From: Desulfovibrio oxyclinae DSM 11498
GTDB lineage: Bacteria; Desulfobacterota; Desulfovibrionia; Desulfovibrionales; Desulfovibrionaceae
Assembly: GCF_000375485.1 (NCBI RefSeq)
Contig: NZ_AQXE01000010.1
Span: 141,195 to 176,062, forward strand
Direction of reading: 5' to 3'
Length of the DNA stretch: 34,868 bases
Every line of letters starts with the position of its first letter. Within the stretch, counting starts at the first letter, position 1. This document shows positions 8,587-17,022 of this stretch, one piece after another. The position numbers were made by a program, and so were the translations under genes. Below the pieces are notes generated by a model. It saw only the letters and a list, made by a program, of their open reading frames with translations, did no database searches and was not told the DNA's origin.

Positions 8587-9062
8587 TAGACCCTCCTGAC
8601 CACGCCGGAAACCACGCCCCAGACGAACAGCTCCTGCCCGCGCTCCACCACGATGGGCCTAAACGCCGAATTCTCCGGCACCAGGACAGGCTTCCCGTCG
8701 CGCTCCTGAAGCCGTTTGACCGTCAGTTCGCCGTCCAGCACCGCCACCACGATCTTTCCGGGCACGGGATCACGGGAGCGGTCCACCACCAACACGTCGC
8801 CGTCGTGGATGCCCGCCTCGATCATGGAGTCGCCCGTGACGCGGACCATGAACGTGGCAGCGGGGTTGTTCACGAGGTACTCGTTGAGATCGAGGGCAGT
8901 CTCCACGTAATCGTCGGCCGGAGAGGGGAATCCTGCGGAGACCGGTTCGAAATACAATGGCACGGCAGACAAGGCGGCTTCCTCGCCCACGGCCCTGCCC
9001 ACCACCTCGACTCTTCCGGTGGCTTCTTCAGCGGGTCTTCTCTTCATGGGAACAACAGTCAT
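8586..9062 (-). CDS. umuD: UmuD, self-cleaving subunit of DNA polymerase V
   Basis: A 158-residue S24-family LexA-like protein. RecA filaments trigger its self-cleavage, and the shortened form joins UmuC. The cleavage site Ala43-Gly44 ([11 protein letters not shown]), catalytic Ser79 in VTGDSM and Lys116 in ELTVKRL are all present. The N-terminal arm before the cleavage site is longer than in E. coli UmuD (139 residues in total). The ATG at 9062 follows GGAGGA; a second ATG five codons in is possible. First gene of the umuDC pair. A LexA operator was looked for upstream, but no form was certain. Confidence 0.94.
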   Translation of the reverse strand: MTVVPMKRRPAEEATGRVEVVGRAVGEEAALSAVPLYFEPVSAGFPSPADDYVETALDLNEYLVNNPAATFMVRVTGDSMIEAGIHDGDVLVVDRSRDPVPGKIVVAVLDGELTVKRLQERDGKPVLVPENSAFRPIVVERGQELFVWGVVSGVVRRV

Positions 9063-9107
9063 GCACTCCTCCGGCGCTGATCTTTTCGGGTCGGGTCGGA
9101 CTCCGAA

Positions 9108-9135
9108 AATCTACCACAACGCCCGTGAGGGGCAA
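9108..9135 (-). promoter_or_regulatory. candidate umuDC promoter
   Basis: On the minus strand, TTGCCC (9135-9130) and TAGATT (9113-9108) are 16 nt apart and 46 nt before the umuD start codon. Found by eye; the SOS operator expected near it is not obvious. Confidence 0.35.
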
Positions 9136-9154
9136 GCTACTAAACATTTCCACT

Positions 9155-9176
9155 CCGGCGGTCATTAGACCGCCGG
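9155..9176. repeat. perfect 9-bp inverted repeat between mltA and umuD
   Basis: CCGGCGGTC (9155-9163) and GACCGCCGG (9168-9176) around ATTA. It lies 53 nt past the mltA stop and 20 nt upstream of the candidate umuDC -35 box. There is no T tract in either direction, so it may be a weak terminator for mltA or an operator for umuDC. Confidence 0.55.
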
Positions 9177-9228
9177 ATACAGGAAAAGGACATTGCCGAA
9201 GCAAGACCCCTAAAAGATGGGAGAAGCG

Positions 9229-10413
9229 CTATCCTTCCAACGCCGAGCGGCTGAGGAGCATGAATATCTGCGCGTCGTGCTGAAGATGCCCGGCAAGGAA
9301 ACGGGCCTTCGGACCGAAGCCGCAGAACAGGTCACAGCGGGTGCCCTTGATGGCCCCGCCAGTGTCCTGTGCCAACACGAGCGAGGCAAAAGGATCGGTC
9401 TCGCCGTTTTCCGCAGGCAGCTCGGTTCGAAGCGCCAGCAGCGAGCCGAGGGGAATGGTGGACGGATCCACGGCAACACTCACGTACGGAGTCAGGGTCC
9501 GGCCGATGCTGCCGTACGGACCTTCGTCGTGAAGGCGGAAAAAGACATAGCTGGGATTGCGGAAAAGATAATCATCGCGTTCCTCGGGGTGCGCCGCAAG
9601 GAACTGCCGGATGCGCTTCATGCTCATCTCGTCCTTGGACACACGGCCGTCGTCGATGAGTATGCGGCCGAGGGAGCGGTACTGACGCCCGTTCTTTCCG
9701 GCATAGAGCACATGCTCCATGCTTCCGTCAGGATAGACGAGTCGTCCAGAGCCCTGAATCTGGAGGAAGAAGGCATCCACGGGATCGGCCAGCCAGGCTA
9801 TCTCCAGCCCGCGCCCGGCAAGCGCGCCCGCGCCGTCGATGTCCTTACGGTCGAAATACGGCATGGCTTCGCCCTCTTCCGAGCGATAAGTAAGCCGCTG
9901 CCCTTCCCAGCGCGGATGAAACTTTCCGAGATCAATGGTCTTGAGGTCCTCGGGCTGTCGGTACAAGGGGTGGCTGTACTTATCTGTCCTGACCTTGGAA
10001 GCCCGGATGAGCGGCTCGTAGTATCCGGTCAGCAGGGTGCCGGGATCAAGACGAAACCACGTGAACCGCTCGTCAAGAAGCTCCGGATTCTCATCCAGCC
10101 GCGGCAGCAGCTCAAGGAGCTCCTCAAGGGAACGGCGCACCTGCCCCCACTTCACCATCAGACCGCCATAGGACGCGGCCACCCGTTCCGCGGGACGGTA
10201 CCGAACGTATTCGAGGCTGCGCTCGATAGCAGGCCGCAAGTCTTCATAGGAAGCAAGCCCCTGATAGGCGGGCGACAGGGAACGGGCCTCGGCTTTCGCG
10301 TCTTTCTGGAGCACGAAACGCGTCTGCTCGGTCTCCGTCGGCTCTATTTCCTTGGGAGCACATGCGCAGAGGGTCAACAGCAGGATGAGAATGATGAACG
10401 GAGCGAAACGCAT
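9229..10413 (-). CDS. mltA: membrane-bound lytic murein transglycosylase A
   Basis: A 394-residue lipoprotein that cleaves peptidoglycan glycan strands to give 1,6-anhydro-muropeptides. A signal peptide with lipobox LCAC places the lipidated Cys at 18. The MltA barrel domain and the 3D domain follow (LTGYYEPLIRAS, AFFLQIQGSGRL, NPSYVFFRL), ending with the catalytic Asp350 in LAQDTGGAIKG. The ATG at 10413 is three bases past the stop of the permease gene, and its ribosome site AAGGAG lies within that gene, so the two are co-transcribed. Confidence 0.95.
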   Translation of the reverse strand: MRFAPFIILILLLTLCACAPKEIEPTETEQTRFVLQKDAKAEARSLSPAYQGLASYEDLRPAIERSLEYVRYRPAERVAASYGGLMVKWGQVRRSLEELLELLPRLDENPELLDERFTWFRLDPGTLLTGYYEPLIRASKVRTDKYSHPLYRQPEDLKTIDLGKFHPRWEGQRLTYRSEEGEAMPYFDRKDIDGAGALAGRGLEIAWLADPVDAFFLQIQGSGRLVYPDGSMEHVLYAGKNGRQYRSLGRILIDDGRVSKDEMSMKRIRQFLAAHPEERDDYLFRNPSYVFFRLHDEGPYGSIGRTLTPYVSVAVDPSTIPLGSLLALRTELPAENGETDPFASLVLAQDTGGAIKGTRCDLFCGFGPKARFLAGHLQHDAQIFMLLSRSALEG

Positions 10414-10416
10414 GGA

Positions 10417-11508
10417 CTAGTCGTTCTCCTTTTTCTTGAACGATTCCCCGTATTCTTCGGTGTAGATTTGAAGCATGACCATCACGAAGCTGAGAATGAG
10501 CGGGCCGTAAAGGATGCCCAGCATCCCGAAGGCCGAGATGCCGCCGAGGATGGCAATGAAAATGTAGAACGTGGAGACCCGTGCCGCCTCGCGCATGAAG
10601 TATGGCCGCAGGAACGTGTCGATGCTGACCACGATGAGCGAGAACCACAGTGTCAGGAACAGGCCGAGCTGCCACTGCCCGGTGATGAACAGGTACACGG
10701 CCGCCGGGACCCAGATGATACCCGTGCCGACCACGGGAACCAGCGAACAGAAAGCGGTCATGGCGCCCCAGAACACACCGGGGATGCCGCAGATGGAAAG
10801 GGCTATGCCGCCGACGATGCCCTGCAGCACCGCAACAAGCAGGCATCCCATGAGCACGCCGCGAGAAACGCGCTTGAGACTTTCGATGATGTAGTCTTCC
10901 TGACGTTCGCGAAGCGGAGAGACGCGCTTGATGAAAGCGACCATCTGCGTGCCGTCACGCAGAAAATAGAACAGCGCGAAGATCATGAGCAGGAAAAGCA
11001 GGATGATGCGGAAGGTATCCCGCACCAGCACCGTGCTGTACTGAAGCATGGTCTGGGCGAACTCCCGCGAGTAGTCGAGGATCCGGGTGCGGATCTCGCC
11101 GCCGTCCAGATCCAGAAACGGAATCTTGTCGTGAATCCAGGCGAGATAGTGTGTCACCTCCGACGAAGCGGCGAGCTTCTCGAAGTCGGTCACCCGAATC
11201 CACTGGTTGATGGCGGCCAGCGAATCAAGTCCCTGATTGACAAGGGCGACCATGACAACCGCCATGGGAATCAGCAGGACCACCACGATGGTCAGGGTGG
11301 TCAGCGCCGCCGAGACCTTGCGCCTGCCGCCGGTCAGCTCCAGCGCTTTGAACATGAGCGGCGAACACATGATGGCCAGCACGCAGGAAAGAAGCAGCGC
11401 GTGGAGAAAAGCCTCCACGAGCATGTATCCGAGGTAGAGCGCCGACCCGAGCAAAACCGTCAGGGTGACGGAATAGATGCTCATGAAGGCATTGTTTTTA
11501 TTCGACAT
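10417..11508 (-). CDS. AI-2E family (PF01594) membrane transporter
   Basis: A 363-residue inner-membrane protein of the AI-2E/PerM family with about eight hydrophobic helices. They are paired at the N-terminus, followed by a soluble loop (about residues 95-150) and a C-terminal bundle containing PVVGTGIIWVPAAVYL and the DTFLRPYFM segment typical of the family. Members have been linked to AI-2 or ion export (Na+/H+ antiport in some); substrate here is unknown. Its ATG at 11508 lies 11 nt inside the end of the hybrid kinase gene, and mltA follows directly, so kinase, permease and MltA form one operon. Confidence 0.9.
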   Translation of the reverse strand: MSNKNNAFMSIYSVTLTVLLGSALYLGYMLVEAFLHALLLSCVLAIMCSPLMFKALELTGGRRKVSAALTTLTIVVVLLIPMAVVMVALVNQGLDSLAAINQWIRVTDFEKLAASSEVTHYLAWIHDKIPFLDLDGGEIRTRILDYSREFAQTMLQYSTVLVRDTFRIILLFLLMIFALFYFLRDGTQMVAFIKRVSPLRERQEDYIIESLKRVSRGVLMGCLLVAVLQGIVGGIALSICGIPGVFWGAMTAFCSLVPVVGTGIIWVPAAVYLFITGQWQLGLFLTLWFSLIVVSIDTFLRPYFMREAARVSTFYIFIAILGGISAFGMLGILYGPLILSFVMVMLQIYTEEYGESFKKKEND

Positions 11509-13078
11509 GACCGGATTCTTCCCCGCCGTCCAGCGTCGCTCGGATTACAGAAGACAGGGTGTCGATGTCCGCGGGCTTGGCAAGATAATTGTCCATCCCG
11601 GCATGCAGGCATCGCTGCTCGTCCCCCCACATGGCGTGGGCCGTCAGGGCAACAATAGGAATGGAAGGCTTGCGCACGCCGCCTTTCCCGGCCCGGATTA
11701 TACGAGTCGCTTCAATGCCGTCCATTTCGGGCATCTGAATATCCATGAGCACCAGATCGTAATCCTCTTCCGCAAGTCGGCGCACGGCCTTGGAGCCGTC
11801 GTCCACCGCCTCGACACTGCATCCGTGCTTTTCGAGGATGCGGGAAAAATAGGTTTTGCTGATAAGATCGTCGTCGGCGATGAGGATACTCAGTCCGCGC
11901 AGGGAACCGGTACCGCTGTCGCTTTCGGCCTCAACCACATCCTGAGGCTGAAGATCGGCGGTGATGTGGAACACGCTGCCTTTGCCCTCCTCGGACTCGG
12001 TCCAGATTTCACCGCCCAGCAGGGTTGCCAGACGGCTTGAAATGGCGAGTCCCAGCCCGAGGCCGCCTTCCTTGCGGGTCATGTAGTCGTCCACCTGCGT
12101 GAAGCATTCGAAGATGCCACCGAGCTTTTCCGGTGGGATACCGCAACCGGTGTCCCTGACGGCCACGTGCAGACGAACCCGGTCCTCGGCAGGCTGTTCC
12201 CCCCTGTATTCGGACGGATGGGCCAGCCGTGCTTCCACGTCGATACGTCCCTCGGACGTGAACTTGACCGCATTTTCCACCACGTTCTTGACCACCTGAC
12301 GCAGTTTTCCCGAATCACCGAGTACCAATTCCGGCACATTGGGATCCATAGAAAAACCAAGTTCTATGCCCTTGGCTCTGGCCGGCCCCTCATACTGAGT
12401 CACCACGCTTTCCAACAGCTCGCGGATGCGGAACTCGGTTTCACGCAGGGCCTGTATCCGGGCCTCCAGCTTGGAGTAGTCGAGAATCTGATTCAGCACG
12501 TTAAGCAGGGACATGGCTGACTCTTTTATCAGCTCCACATTACTCTTATGCTCTTCGGGCAGGTCGGAAAGCAGCAGAAGCTCGGTCATCCCGAGCACGC
12601 CGTTCATGGGGGTACGCAGCTCATGGCTGATTGTGGCCAGAAACGAGGTCTTCACTGCATTGGCCGCCTCGGTCTCCTTGCGGGCCTGCCGCAGTTCCCG
12701 CTCCATCTTGTGCTTGTAAAGCGCAACTTCAATGGCCGAACGCAGGTCGCGCTCGTCCACGGGTTTGAGCAGAAAGCCGTAAGGCCCGGAGACTTTTGCG
12801 CGGCTCAGCGTCTCATTGTCTGAAAAAATGGTCAGGTAGATGATGGGCGTACCGTACAGTTCGGTGATCTGCTCCGCTGCCTCGACACCGTCCATCTCCC
12901 CTTCAAGCCTCACATCCATGAGGACGAGGTCGGGATCGAGTTCACCGCAAAGACGCACTGCATCCTCGCCCGTCAAGGCTGTCGCGGCCACCTTGTAACC
13001 TATGCGCTCAAGACTGGCCTGCACGTCCATGCTGGCGATGGTATCGTCTTCCACCACGAGTATCTTTATTTCCGGCAT
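11498..13078 (-). CDS. hybrid sensor histidine kinase, REC-HisKA-HATPase-REC
   Basis: A 526-residue cytoplasmic phosphorelay protein. An N-terminal receiver (residues about 4-120, phospho-acceptor Asp55 in LVLMDVRLEG) is followed by a short coiled linker, HisKA (His152 in TISHELRTPMNG), HATPase (VVENAVKF, DTGCGIP, GGLGLGLAIS), and a C-terminal receiver (Asp446 in LVLMDIQMPEMDG). No membrane or sensory domain is present, so the input must come through the first receiver. The start at 13078 gives the canonical beginning MPEIKILVVEDD with an AAAGGTG just ahead; a 31-residue longer frame is open but unlike the family. The gene overlaps the permease gene by 11 nt. No DNA-binding output domain is encoded nearby. 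Confidence 0.92.
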   Translation of the reverse strand: MPEIKILVVEDDTIASMDVQASLERIGYKVAATALTGEDAVRLCGELDPDLVLMDVRLEGEMDGVEAAEQITELYGTPIIYLTIFSDNETLSRAKVSGPYGFLLKPVDERDLRSAIEVALYKHKMERELRQARKETEAANAVKTSFLATISHELRTPMNGVLGMTELLLLSDLPEEHKSNVELIKESAMSLLNVLNQILDYSKLEARIQALRETEFRIRELLESVVTQYEGPARAKGIELGFSMDPNVPELVLGDSGKLRQVVKNVVENAVKFTSEGRIDVEARLAHPSEYRGEQPAEDRVRLHVAVRDTGCGIPPEKLGGIFECFTQVDDYMTRKEGGLGLGLAISSRLATLLGGEIWTESEEGKGSVFHITADLQPQDVVEAESDSGTGSLRGLSILIADDDLISKTYFSRILEKHGCSVEAVDDGSKAVRRLAEEDYDLVLMDIQMPEMDGIEATRIIRAGKGGVRKPSIPIVALTAHAMWGDEQRCLHAGMDNYLAKPADIDTLSSVIRATLDGGEESGHVE

Positions 13079-13403
13079 CACCTTTCCCGATAAATACGAC
13101 CGCATGGGGCCAGCCCGTTGCGTCCGGTTGTTTTTCGATACACCACACGAGCTTCGTGTCATACCGTTCAACCCACAGCTTATAGTCTATCGCGCCCTTT
13201 CGCAATGCGGAAGGAGCTTTGTCCAGCTAAAAATAAGCCGAAATCACGGGACTATCCGCCTGCACGACGAAGGGCTGTCCCCTATCAACAGCCACCCTTC
13301 CCGACTGTGGACATTCGCCCCGACCACGAAAGGACTGCAACGACTCACCGCACCAACGACACGGCGTGCTGTTAATAGATCAGTCTGGACGGCATTTCAG
13401 ACT
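13079..13403. other. 325-nt intergenic region, hybrid kinase promoter zone
   Basis: No convincing gene was seen. On the minus strand TTGCGA and TATAAG occur near 13205-13180, with a 15-nt spacer that is shorter than usual, and could serve the kinase operon. No terminator was found for the methyltransferase gene upstream, so read-through into the kinase operon is possible. Confidence 0.4.
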
Positions 13404-14030
13404 TCACCGCCTGTATTTAGTGAAGACAAAGAAGTGATGATACGGATACTCGTGCACCTTGTATTCTTTCAGCAACTCCACATTGCGCCGACCAAGATCC
13501 TCAAGCACTTCTCCAGCAGAATAGCCGGGTCTGCCCAGCTCCCAGTAATGCTGATCAATGATCTTCGGCAGCTTCAGCATGAATCCGGGCTTCGGCACAA
13601 GCACCCTTTTTACGCCCAGTTTCGGCACGTGGACCGTCAGCGGCCAGCCGCCCGTCACGTCGGGCAGACTAATGACCAAATGACGCTTCGCCACTCGAAC
13701 CATCTCGTCGAAGACCTTCATGGAGTCCTGGTAAGGCAGGTGCTCCAGCATCTGAAAAGCGCAAACGCAATCATACGACTCATCCCGTAACGGCAGGTCC
13801 GTGGCCGAAGCCACTATATCCGGCCTGAGTTGCACATCATAATCCACAGCATCGACCCGGACATCATATTTTCCCAGAATCGTACCGAAGAGCCCTGCGC
13901 CGGGGCCTATCTCAAGGACATTTCGCGGTGACAGCGACACCACTTCGTCAACCTGATGGTAGAGGCTCATCCATCGGCGCTTGTCGAAATACTGCTTGAA
14001 TTCGTAATGCGATTTCTCCACCTGGACCAC
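13404..14030 (-). CDS. class I SAM-dependent methyltransferase
   Basis: A 208-residue Rossmann-fold methyltransferase of the Methyltransf_11 kind. Motif I is VLEIGPGAG (residues 38-46), an acidic residue ends the next strand (VDAVDYD), and a DCVCAFQMLEHL post-II region follows. The acceptor is unknown. The start was set at GTG 14030 because GGAGG lies five bases upstream and the protein then opens with KSHYEFKQYFDKRRWMS, as in similar proteins of this group. A longer frame from GTG 14087 would add 19 residues of low-complexity character. No membrane or signal segment. It stands upstream of the hybrid kinase operon without a visible terminator. Confidence 0.82.
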   Translation of the reverse strand: MVQVEKSHYEFKQYFDKRRWMSLYHQVDEVVSLSPRNVLEIGPGAGLFGTILGKYDVRVDAVDYDVQLRPDIVASATDLPLRDESYDCVCAFQMLEHLPYQDSMKVFDEMVRVAKRHLVISLPDVTGGWPLTVHVPKLGVKRVLVPKPGFMLKLPKIIDQHYWELGRPGYSAGEVLEDLGRRNVELLKEYKVHEYPYHHFFVFTKYRR

Positions 14031-14168
14031 ACCGCCCTCCTCGGTTGCCGTGGACTCTCTTCCTGCCGGAGCATGAATGCCCCACACCTCGCCGGTTTGA
14101 TACGGGAAAGGTCATCTTTGCATAGCACCGTGAATGAGGTTTTTGAACTAAAAGGGTGGTAGACATGA

Positions 14169-14203
14169 TAAAAAAAGCCGGTCCCGAGGAACGGAACCGG
14201 CTT
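14169..14203 (-). terminator. intrinsic terminator of the P-type ATPase gene
   Basis: Arms AAGCCGGT (14175-14182) and ACCGGCTT (14196-14203) with extra inner CCG/CGG pairing are followed on the minus strand by seven T residues (14176-14170). It lies 27 nt past the ATPase stop. Confidence 0.85.
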
Positions 14204-14230
14204 GAATTCAAGTATTGCAGCCTGTTGCCA

Positions 14231-16303
14231 TCAGGCGCTTTCGGGAGTTCGAATCAGCTTGGCGTTGATTGCGACGATGACCGTGGAAAGCGACATGAGA
14301 AGTGCACCGGCTGCGGGGTTGAGCAAAATGCCCCATTTGTAGAGCACGCCGGCAGCAAGGGGGATTGCAAAGGCGTTGTACCCCGTTGCCCAGAAGAGGT
14401 TCTGGATGGTCTTGCGGCGGTTGGTGCGCGACAGTTCGATGACCTTCACGACATCTCCGGGGTTGGAGCGGACCAATACGATATCCGCAGTCTCCTGCGC
14501 CACGTCGGTTCCTGCGCCGATGGCGATACCCACGTCGGCCTGAGCCAACGCGGGCGCATCATTGACGCCGTCGCCCGTCATGGCGCACATGAGGCCACGC
14601 CCCTGTACTTCCTTGACCTTCTCGGCCTTCTTGTCGGGAAGGACCTCCGCAAAGTAGTCCGTCAGATCCAACTCCTTGGCGACACGATCAGCCACGGCCT
14701 GATTGTCGCCGGTAATCATCATGACCTGAATGCCCATTTCCTTGAGCTTGGCCACGGCGTCGCGAGACTCGTCGCGGATCACGTCATCAAGCGCGATGCA
14801 TCCGGCGGCCTTGTCGTCCACCAGCACAAAGACCAGCGTCTTGCCCTCTCCTGAAAGGTCCGTGACCTTGTCCTTGTCGTACTCGATCCCCTGCTCGTCC
14901 GCATAATTGCGGCTGACGACCTTCACATTGCTGCCGTCCACGGTGGCCTGTGCGCCCTTGCCGGGGATGTTTTCAAAATTCTCGGCCTTGCCGGGCTGCT
15001 CCGCGGCTTCCACCACGGCCTTGCCGATGGGGTGCTCGGACTGCGACTCGACAGCGGCCGCCATGTTGGTCAGCCTACCTTCATCCATGGTGTCATCGAA
15101 CACGACCGTGTCGCTGACGGCAAATTCGCCCTTGGTGAGCGTCCCGGTCTTGTCGAAGAGCACGGCCTGAAGATTGCGCGACTTTTCAAAGGGAGTCCTG
15201 TTGCGGATAAAGAATCCCTGCTTGGCGGCAATGGCGGTAATCATGGCCACCACCAGCGGAATGGCCAGGCCGAGTGCGTGCGGACAGGTGATGATCATGA
15301 CCGTGACGGTGCGTTCGAGCGAAAAGATGAACTCCTTGTCGAAGAGCGTGAGCCAGACGATCATGGTCACGGCGCCGGATGCGAGCGCAATGTAGGTCAG
15401 CCACATGGCGGCCTTATCAGCGAGCCCCTGTGCGCGGGACTTGCTCTCCTGTGCCTCCTTCACCATGCTCATGACCTGATTGATGAAGGAGTCATCGCCG
15501 GTCTTGCCCACGGAGACAGTCAGCGAGCCGTCGCCGTTCACGGCACCGCCGATGACCTCGTCGCCTTCCGACTTCTCGACCATCTGTGATTCACCCGTGA
15601 GCATGGACTCGTTCAAGCTGGAATGCCCCTCGACGATCTCGCCGTCAGTGGGAACTCTTTCGCCCGGCTTGACCAGTACCGTGTCGCCCGGCTGAAGCTC
15701 ATTGACCTTTACATCCTCGGTGGAACCATCGTCTTTGAGACGGTGCGCTTCGCCGGGAATGAGCTTGGCGAGCTCCTCCATGGCCCCGGAAGCGCTCATG
15801 ACGGATCGCATCTCGATCCAGTGGCCGAGAAGCATGATCACGATAAGGCTCGCCAGCTCCCAGAAAAACACCCGACCGGGCAGGCCGAACGAGACGAGGC
15901 TGGAATACCCGTAGGCAACGGTTATCGCCAGCGCGATGAGGGTCATCATGCCCGGCTGTTTCTTGGATACTTCCTTGAAGAAGCCCTTGAGGAACGGCCA
16001 GCCACCATAAAAGAAGATCACCGTGGAAAAGGCGAAAAGAATCATGAACCGACCGGGAACGGCAGGTTCACCGAGACCGGCAAATCCTCTCAGCATGGGG
16101 GAAAGCCATGCGACCGGAAGCGTCAGCAGAAGCGATACGTAGAAGCGTCGTTTGAAGTCCTTGACCATCTGGGCATGGTGCGACGCGTGTCCGCCTCCAT
16201 GGCCGTCGTGGTCGTGATGTCCCTCGTGGCCGCCTCCGCCATGTCCTTCATGGCCGCCGTGTCCATGCTCTTCATGACTGTCTTGATGCTTGTCGTCGGG
16301 CAT
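14231..16303 (-). CDS. copB: CopB-type copper/silver P-type ATPase (CPH motif)
   Basis: A 690-residue heavy-metal P1B ATPase of the inner membrane. Instead of N-terminal CxxC metal-binding domains it has a His/Gly-rich tail over its first 45 residues, and its transmembrane metal site is CPH (residues 340-342, TCPHALGLAIP), the mark of the P1B-3 (CopB) group linked to Cu2+/Cu+ or Ag+ export. Also seen: TGES phosphatase loop, phosphorylated Asp384 in FDKTGTLTKG, HP in SEHPIGKA, and GDGVNDAPAL. Two ATG codons lie close together; the second (16303) has AGGAG at eight bases and was chosen over 16309. It stands alone, with no chaperone or regulator gene beside it. Confidence 0.93.
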   Translation of the reverse strand: MPDDKHQDSHEEHGHGGHEGHGGGGHEGHHDHDGHGGGHASHHAQMVKDFKRRFYVSLLLTLPVAWLSPMLRGFAGLGEPAVPGRFMILFAFSTVIFFYGGWPFLKGFFKEVSKKQPGMMTLIALAITVAYGYSSLVSFGLPGRVFFWELASLIVIMLLGHWIEMRSVMSASGAMEELAKLIPGEAHRLKDDGSTEDVKVNELQPGDTVLVKPGERVPTDGEIVEGHSSLNESMLTGESQMVEKSEGDEVIGGAVNGDGSLTVSVGKTGDDSFINQVMSMVKEAQESKSRAQGLADKAAMWLTYIALASGAVTMIVWLTLFDKEFIFSLERTVTVMIITCPHALGLAIPLVVAMITAIAAKQGFFIRNRTPFEKSRNLQAVLFDKTGTLTKGEFAVSDTVVFDDTMDEGRLTNMAAAVESQSEHPIGKAVVEAAEQPGKAENFENIPGKGAQATVDGSNVKVVSRNYADEQGIEYDKDKVTDLSGEGKTLVFVLVDDKAAGCIALDDVIRDESRDAVAKLKEMGIQVMMITGDNQAVADRVAKELDLTDYFAEVLPDKKAEKVKEVQGRGLMCAMTGDGVNDAPALAQADVGIAIGAGTDVAQETADIVLVRSNPGDVVKVIELSRTNRRKTIQNLFWATGYNAFAIPLAAGVLYKWGILLNPAAGALLMSLSTVIVAINAKLIRTPESA

Positions 16304-16370
16304 CCGCATTTCTCCTGTATGCTTTTCCGTTCACGTTTCACTTGTGTGCAAAATACCTTTCGCATCATCC

Positions 16371-16399
16371 CATATAAACGATTATCGGGAAAAAGCGAA
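16371..16399 (-). promoter_or_regulatory. candidate promoter of the copper ATPase gene
   Basis: On the minus strand, TTCGCT (16399-16394) and TATATG (16376-16371) are 17 nt apart, about 65 nt before the ATPase start. An ATAAT/CGATAATCG stretch lies between them where a metal-responsive regulator could bind. By eye only. Confidence 0.35.
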
Positions 16400-16470
16400 A
16401 GGGTGCATACAGGGGAGCTATCGGTGAGTCGCTCTACCGACAGCGGGCCCGTGGTTATGGACGAGAGCGG

Positions 16471-16932
16471 TTATTCCACGATGGGCGGATGCTCGTCGAG
16501 ATTGTAAAGGCCGCGCAACGGTATGCCCAGATCATAGGCCGGAATCTTTTCGAAGCGGATGAATCCCACGTTCTTTGATTCATCCACACTGCAAAGAGCG
16601 GGAAGCCCCTCCGGCACCGGGAACTTCAGGGGCATGCAGGTGATGGCCGACAATCTTGTGGAATACCTCTCTTTGAGATACTCTACGATGCTGTCGCGCT
16701 CCTGTGCCGTGAACGCTTCCAGAACAAGCCTGCGGCACTGGCCTTCCGGGTCGTCACTGTTGACCACGAGCGCCTGCCAGTCGTAAGAGGTCTCCTCTCC
16801 GGAATCCCAATCGGGACGGAACAGATGAACCTCGACGTTGCGGCGGCCCTTGAAGCTCTTGATGGTCATGCGGATCGCCCAGGCGCGGTCTATGAGCAAC
16901 GGACTGTCCGGGGGGATAACGGTGATTTCCAT
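16471..16932 (-). CDS. conserved-looking hypothetical protein
   Basis: A 153-residue soluble protein that I do not recognise. It has no signal peptide, membrane segment or clear enzyme motif, and its composition is mixed acidic/basic as in a folded cytoplasmic protein. The start at 16932 was chosen for the AAGGAG seven bases upstream and for the well-formed opening [11 protein letters not shown]; the frame is open 35 codons further but would run into the uvrB control region. It is transcribed divergently from uvrB with 90 nt between the starts. Confidence 0.7.
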   Translation of the reverse strand: MEITVIPPDSPLLIDRAWAIRMTIKSFKGRRNVEVHLFRPDWDSGEETSYDWQALVVNSDDPEGQCRRLVLEAFTAQERDSIVEYLKERYSTRLSAITCMPLKFPVPEGLPALCSVDESKNVGFIRFEKIPAYDLGIPLRGLYNLDEHPPIVE

Positions 16933-17022
16933 GGGACGGCTCCTTGTGTCGTCAGGGGGATTGCACCTTGGCGTGATAGTACACTTTTTCGACATTCTGA
17001 ACAAGCCCGACGAAAGGTTTGC

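Noticed and set aside
9217..11658. Long plus-strand open frame of 813 codons
   Set aside because: It lies antisense to mltA and the permease gene, which have clear motifs and ribosome sites; its composition is that of a high-GC shadow frame.
13008..13205. 65-codon minus-strand frame upstream of the hybrid kinase start
   Set aside because: It overlaps the kinase start in another frame and has no ribosome site or family character.
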